NCBI GenBank assembly: GCA_029262675.1
Contig: JAJCYW010000021.1
Coordinates: 194,146-258,145, forward strand
Direction: 5' to 3'
DNA: 64,000 nucleotides
DNA from: Chloroflexota bacterium
GTDB taxonomy: Bacteria > Chloroflexota > Dehalococcoidia > DSTF01 > RBG-16-68-14
Numbering within the stretch: position 1 is the stretch's first letter; every line of letters starts with the position of its first letter. Of this stretch, positions 59,878-64,000 are shown one piece after another. Both the position numbers and the translations under genes were made by a program. The notes under the pieces are model-generated. The model saw only the letters and a list, made by a program, of their open reading frames with translations. It searched no databases and was not told the DNA's origin.

Positions 59878-60309
59878 TTAGGGAAAAGCGGGGCCACAGA
59901 TGAAATCATCCGGGGCGTCTATGACCTCCAGCGTGCCATTGTTGACGAGGATGCAGCCGGTCACGTAGTCATCTTCCGGAGTCACGCGAAACAGGCACGG
60001 GAGTATCCAGACCGAGCGAGCGTTGTCCCATCTAGTCTGACCGCGAGCCACAAAGTCCAGTTCGAATCCAGCCTCTTCACAGAAGAGAACCTCTTGTTCT
60101 TGGACGGCTAGGTCAATCTCTGCTGCGGTTCTTGACGGGCCCGCCTGCGTAGGCACGGGCGTCGGCAGTACAGCCACCTGATCACTATCAGCGTCTTCCG
60201 GGGCGTAGACGTGCAGCACTGTCTTGTCCAGCGCCATGAAACCGCCTACGACAGCCAGCGCCACGATGACTGCCGCTAACGCCGAGCCAATTGCCGCCTT
60301 GTCTTTCAT
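59878..60309 (-). CDS. membrane-anchored extracytoplasmic protein
   Basis: 143 residues: one N-terminal membrane segment (about 8-28), an acidic/Pro linker, and a small domain with four cysteines (FCEEAGFE, LPCLF, GCILV, ICGP), likely two disulfides outside the membrane. No known family. The ATG at 60309 has GGAGG upstream; the frame is open 14 codons further but that part has no start signal. The 245-bp gap to the next gene shows nothing clear. Confidence 0.65.
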   Translation of the reverse strand: MKDKAAIGSALAAVIVALAVVGGFMALDKTVLHVYAPEDADSDQVAVLPTPVPTQAGPSRTAAEIDLAVQEQEVLFCEEAGFELDFVARGQTRWDNARSVWILPCLFRVTPEDDYVTGCILVNNGTLEVIDAPDDFICGPAFP

Positions 60310-60555
60310 GACAGCGCCTCCTGAACGAGCAAGGGAGCACCACCCTACCACGAAATCATGCAGCCCTTCAAGGACTGCGCACCGTTCTAAGGCGGACTGG
60401 CTCCCGAACGGCCCTGGATCCGGTTCGATTCCTTAGAGGCCGCGTCACTCAGGCCACGCGGACGTGATCGACGTCTCCTCGACGTGGAAATCCCCAGGCT
60501 GGCGGTCCTCCGGGCCTTCGGGGCCAGGACGGAGCTTCTGAGATGGCTCTGGCGC

Positions 60556-63500
60556 CTAACCTGGAGATTTGTTCCCCGCCGCACGAGCAGCCAACATCTG
60601 AGCGCTCTCTTCGAGACCGCGCATCCCCATTCGACGCGCTGCGGCCGTGGCTTCCACAAGCAGTTCAGCCGCCTTGGCGCGATCCGCAGGTCTGCCGCGC
60701 GCAAGAAGTATGCCGGCGTAGTCGTGCCGGGTCCGGGCCACCAATGGATGGGCTCCCAGTCGCCGGTTCACCTTCAGAGCGAGTTCAAAGTGCTCTCCCG
60801 CGCTCGTCCAGGACGACATCGTTGCTGCTAGTAGCCCCAGATAGCGGCTGACGCTGCCAAGACAGGCGATCCCATCGCCAAGCACAGCGCAACGCAGGGC
60901 GAACGGTTGGAGGCGCTCGTACAGCACGGCTGCCCGGGGTTCATCATGGAGGAACGCACACACCTCGGCAAGCAACGCCATGGCGAACATCCACAAGATA
61001 TCCTTGGGTATCATCTCCGCGTCATCTGGTAAGAGATCTGTGAGTATCTCGGACGCCTCATTCCGTCGCCCAATTTCCGTGTACACCCACGCCACGCAGC
61101 TACGGATGGCAGGTATGGTGGGATAGTTCTCTGCTAGTGCGATGGCCGTCTGCTCCAGTTCCGCCATGCGCCCTTGCTCCCGGCGCAAAATCCCCATCTG
61201 GGTCGCAAAGTTGATTGCCGTGTACGATTCTTGTATCTCCTCGCCGAATTGCAGCGCGTCCGCCGCAAGTCGTTCGCCCTCGTCGAACTCACCTCGCAGC
61301 AGAGCCAGGGTGGCCGAGAGTCGCCGGAGCCGCCATTGCTGGTACGGCTGTGGGAAGTCCTCTGTTAGCACACGACATATGCCCAGATCCTCTTCCGCGT
61401 GCTCCATGTCGCCGAGCTCGAGGTAGTCAATGACGCGCCAGTAGTGGCCGGTGATAAGGAGATCCGTCTCACCCGCACGCTGGGCCGCGTCGATCATCTC
61501 ACCGAGACCGTCCAGCCGTACGACGACGTTGCCGGGCTCGGCGACCGCGAAATGCCGCGCTTCGATCACGTCCGCGAGCGTGGCGTCGTCACCGAGTCTC
61601 CGAGCCATCTCGACGGCCTCCTGACTCAACCGCGCCCGGCGTTCAGCGGAATCTGGGAACGCTAGGAGATTCCGCGCAAGCCCGGCCAGCACTCTGGCCC
61701 TCAGTGTGCTGTCACACTCCCCCAACAGTTCAAGGGCTTCTTCAGACAGCGCCCGCCGGTCTTCGTCGACGACCGCCAGGCCGCGGAAGCTGAGTGCCGC
61801 GCGGGCGAACCTGTCGGCGTCGCCTAGCTGCCGTGCCACGCTCGCCGCCTCCTTCAGTGTCGTTGCTGCGCGATCGTGCCCCCCGGCCCTCCACTGGGCG
61901 TCTCCCAGGCCCAAGAGAAGTTCGCAGCGACATGTGGGGTCCAAGCTTCTCGCGTCCAACACCTCCAGCGTCCGTTCGTACTCCTCAATGGCGTCTTCAT
62001 AGGCGAGAGCCAAGGAGGCCTGCCTTGCGGCCCGCTCACCATAGTCGATAGCCTTCTCGGCGTCGCCGAACAGCGACGCTTCCCTAAAGTGGTGCGCGAG
62101 TTGCGACAGCGGGACCTTGCCACCGGCGGCGCTCCGGGCCTCCAGCGCTTCGCCAGTGCGCCGGTGCAGCTCCATGCGCCGCGAAAGCGGCAGCGCGTCA
62201 TATAGCGCACGCTGGATCAAGCCATGCCGGAAGGCATAGCGACCACGTCCCATTTCCGTGACCACTGCCGCACGTACGCCCTCGTCGATTGCGTGAAGCA
62301 ATTCGTCACCCTGAATTTCGACGACAGTAGCGAGCGTGGACGAGGCGAAATCGTTTCCGACGACGGAAGCGGCGGCCAGCGCCCGCTGGGACGTCTGGGA
62401 CAAGCTGCTGAGCCGCTGGCCGATCACATCTACGACCTGGGTTGGGATACCCAAATCGGTGAGGTTCACGTCGTCCAGGTGGCCGGCTTCACTGCCCGCC
62501 GCGATCAGCTTCCCGACTTCGCTCACGAACAGCGGGTTGCCGCGGGTCAGGCGTTGGAGGGCAGCCACTAGCTTCGCGTTGGCCTTCTCCCCGGCGATTA
62601 ACTGAAGAAGACTCGCTACGTCTTCGTTGCCCAAGCCGTCGAGCGTCAGCCTCTCATGATTCGTAAGCCGCGCGATCTCACTTAAGAATTGGGCGAGACC
62701 ATTCCGGCGGCTAGCTTCGTTGTCCCGGCAAGCCGCTATGATCAACATATGAGCGTCTGAAGTCGCCCGCATCAGGAACTCTAAGAGGCCGAGCGACGAA
62801 GGGTCGATGAAGCGTAGGTCGTCAATGACCACGACGATCGCCCTGCGCCTCGCGGCATTCTTGAACAACGTCGCCACGCTGTCGAAGAGGCGGAAGCGCG
62901 CCTGGGCAGGAGCCAAGTCTCCGGTTGGCGTTGGCAGTTCGGGATCGCGATCGCGGATTTCGGGGACGAGCTGTGTGAGGAACGGGGCGCCAGCCCCCAT
63001 CTGCTTTGCGAGTTCGTGCGAGTCGACCTGATCGACGTAGGAGCGGAGGATTTGGATCCACGGCCAATACGGCGGCGTCCCTTCGTCCTCTCTGGCCGAA
63101 CCGGAGAGCACCCGCGCCCCGCGGAGGGCTGCGTATGCCGCGACCTCGTGGGCCAACCTCGTCTTTCCGATGCCCGCTTCGCCAGCAAGCAACACGGTCC
63201 TGCCCCGCCCCTCCAGCGCCCCGTCCAGGGCTCCGCGCAGCTCCCGCAGCTCCCGCTCGCGCCCGACGAACGGGCCGAGCGCGGGCACGCTGACTACGGG
63301 GCCATCATCGAGGCGTCCCTCCGTGATCCGTTGCAGGAGCGCCTCCGTCTCCTCGGCCGGCTCGACGCCCAGCTCCTCCCGGAGGGCCTTCCGGCATGCT
63401 TCAAGCTGACGCAGGGCTCCCTCCCGGTCGCCGGTCCGGGCAAGCAACCGGACTAAACTGCGTTGCGATTCTTCATTGAGGGGGTCTGCGCGGACGAGCT

Positions 63501-64000
63501 GATCGGCGCGTTCCTTCGCGAGCTCAAGGCGGCCCGTCGTTTCATACAACTGCGTGAGCTCAGCCAGCAGTTCTGCGTGTAGCGCTGCCAACTCGTCGCG
63601 CGGCCCGGCCGTCCACTCCTCATACAGGTCCTCCGGTAGAAGCTCACCCTCGTACAGCTTCAGCGCCTGCTCGTACAGCGAAGTGTCCGTGCGCATCGCG
63701 TGGGCCTGCCGACCCAGCTCCCGAAACTCATCGATGTCGAGTCGGACGTCCGGCAGCAGGACCAGGAGTTCTCCGTTCGATTCGACGAGTTCGGCCGGGC
63801 GGCTGCCATTTCGCAGATCAGAGCGCAGGTAGTGGCGGTTCTTGCGTAGGTTCGCGGCCGCCGCCTTCGGCTTGAGGTGGCCCCAGAGCGTATCGAGGAC
63901 CTGTTCCCGGTGGAGACTCCGGTTGGGCTGCAGCGCCAGCAGCTTGATCAGCGCTTTCGCCTTGCTGTGCCGCCACGAGGCGTCAATCAGCGTCAGTTCG
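60556..64000 (-). CDS. BTAD-AAA-TPR transcriptional regulator (SARP/AfsR-like), 5' end outside window
   Basis: The reading frame runs through the right edge; about 1148 residues are visible. From the edge: the end of a winged-helix DNA-binding domain (ALIKLLALQPNRSLHREQV, then NLRKNRHYLRS), the bacterial transcriptional activator (BTAD) TPR domain (YEGELLPEDLYEEW to ELGVEPAEETEALL), an AAA/STAND ATPase with Walker A AGEAGIGKTRL and Walker B IVVVIDDLRFID, then roughly 600 residues of TPR-like helices. Such proteins sense a signal through the TPR region and activate secondary-metabolite or surface genes. The ATG at 63696 is internal. Target genes are unknown. Confidence 0.9.
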   Translation of the reverse strand, partial: ELTLIDASWRHSKAKALIKLLALQPNRSLHREQVLDTLWGHLKPKAAAANLRKNRHYLRSDLRNGSRPAELVESNGELLVLLPDVRLDIDEFRELGRQAHAMRTDTSLYEQALKLYEGELLPEDLYEEWTAGPRDELAALHAELLAELTQLYETTGRLELAKERADQLVRADPLNEESQRSLVRLLARTGDREGALRQLEACRKALREELGVEPAEETEALLQRITEGRLDDGPVVSVPALGPFVGRERELRELRGALDGALEGRGRTVLLAGEAGIGKTRLAHEVAAYAALRGARVLSGSAREDEGTPPYWPWIQILRSYVDQVDSHELAKQMGAGAPFLTQLVPEIRDRDPELPTPTGDLAPAQARFRLFDSVATLFKNAARRRAIVVVIDDLRFIDPSSLGLLEFLMRATSDAHMLIIAACRDNEASRRNGLAQFLSEIARLTNHERLTLDGLGNEDVASLLQLIAGEKANAKLVAALQRLTRGNPLFVSEVGKLIAAGSEAGHLDDVNLTDLGIPTQVVDVIGQRLSSLSQTSQRALAAASVVGNDFASSTLATVVEIQGDELLHAIDEGVRAAVVTEMGRGRYAFRHGLIQRALYDALPLSRRMELHRRTGEALEARSAAGGKVPLSQLAHHFREASLFGDAEKAIDYGERAARQASLALAYEDAIEEYERTLEVLDARSLDPTCRCELLLGLGDAQWRAGGHDRAATTLKEAASVARQLGDADRFARAALSFRGLAVVDEDRRALSEEALELLGECDSTLRARVLAGLARNLLAFPDSAERRARLSQEAVEMARRLGDDATLADVIEARHFAVAEPGNVVVRLDGLGEMIDAAQRAGETDLLITGHYWRVIDYLELGDMEHAEEDLGICRVLTEDFPQPYQQWRLRRLSATLALLRGEFDEGERLAADALQFGEEIQESYTAINFATQMGILRREQGRMAELEQTAIALAENYPTIPAIRSCVAWVYTEIGRRNEASEILTDLLPDDAEMIPKDILWMFAMALLAEVCAFLHDEPRAAVLYERLQPFALRCAVLGDGIACLGSVSRYLGLLAATMSSWTSAGEHFELALKVNRRLGAHPLVARTRHDYAGILLARGRPADRAKAAELLVEATAAARRMGMRGLEESAQMLAARAAGNKSPG

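Noticed and set aside
60415..60450. tRNA-like GGTTCGATTCC stretch
   Set aside because: The bases around it do not pair as a T-arm and no acceptor or anticodon arm is found within 90 bases.

Overview
The window is high-GC bacterial chromosome that fits Chloroflexota, probably a Dehalococcoidia-like lineage. The main reasons are the adjacent pair of very large membrane proteins of the TIGR03662 (Chlor_Arch_YYY/DUF2298) and TIGR03663 families, known mostly from Chloroflexota and archaea, the many secreted dockerin proteins, and the housekeeping gene content. This is inference from protein families; no rRNA or tRNA gene was seen.

Layout. 1-2140: a hypothetical gene cut by the window edge, then a dockerin protein flanked by two copies of a homopurine hairpin repeat. 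2336-4764: a FAD oxidoreductase and a flippase-like membrane protein. 4826-5341: a consensus promoter, a large (Alu-containing) SRP RNA, then a candidate c-di-AMP (ydaO-type) riboswitch with its own terminator. 5352-13562: a rightward cluster with a DUF348/G5/3D cell-wall protein, rsmA, ispE, a PHP phosphoesterase, an FMN-binding protein, an exonuclease-helicase DinG and a GNAT protein. 13620-15486: leftward cca with a zinc-finger protein and a small membrane protein. 15552-28495: rnc, smc, ftsY and the two giant membrane proteins. 28599-32950: galU, a possible nuclease-fold protein, a FabI/FabL-like reductase, a frameshifted methyltransferase and a small membrane protein.

33335-40131 is the most unusual block: a leftward run of six genes encoding four paralogous GT4 glycosyltransferases and two related methyltransferases, several joined by 4-bp stop/start overlaps. 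Next come a fossil of a fused luciferase-like/hydrolase pair, a peptide-type ABC transporter without ATPase genes, a hydrolase and an SDR. 46497-49065: a possible small RNA, several perfect hairpins, then rmlA-rmlB. 49219-51600: two dockerin proteins and a further secreted protein. 51762-56021: GT2, GT4, GT2 and a WecA/TagO-like phosphosugar transferase. 56091-64000: a lipoprotein, a HAD hydrolase, nadE, a poorly coding 0.8-kb stretch, a secreted protein and a large BTAD-AAA-TPR regulator that runs off the window.

Taken together, the window joins core functions (SRP targeting, chromosome condensation, RNA processing, NAD synthesis) with a large investment in surface polysaccharide: sugar nucleotides (GalU, RmlA, RmlB), lipid-linked initiation (WecA-like), seven glycosyltransferases, sugar or lipid methylation, and membrane proteins likely to handle lipid-linked sugars. 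Intergenic DNA is rich in long perfect hairpins without T-tracts, and several genes have a -10 box so close to the start codon that leaderless transcription is likely.
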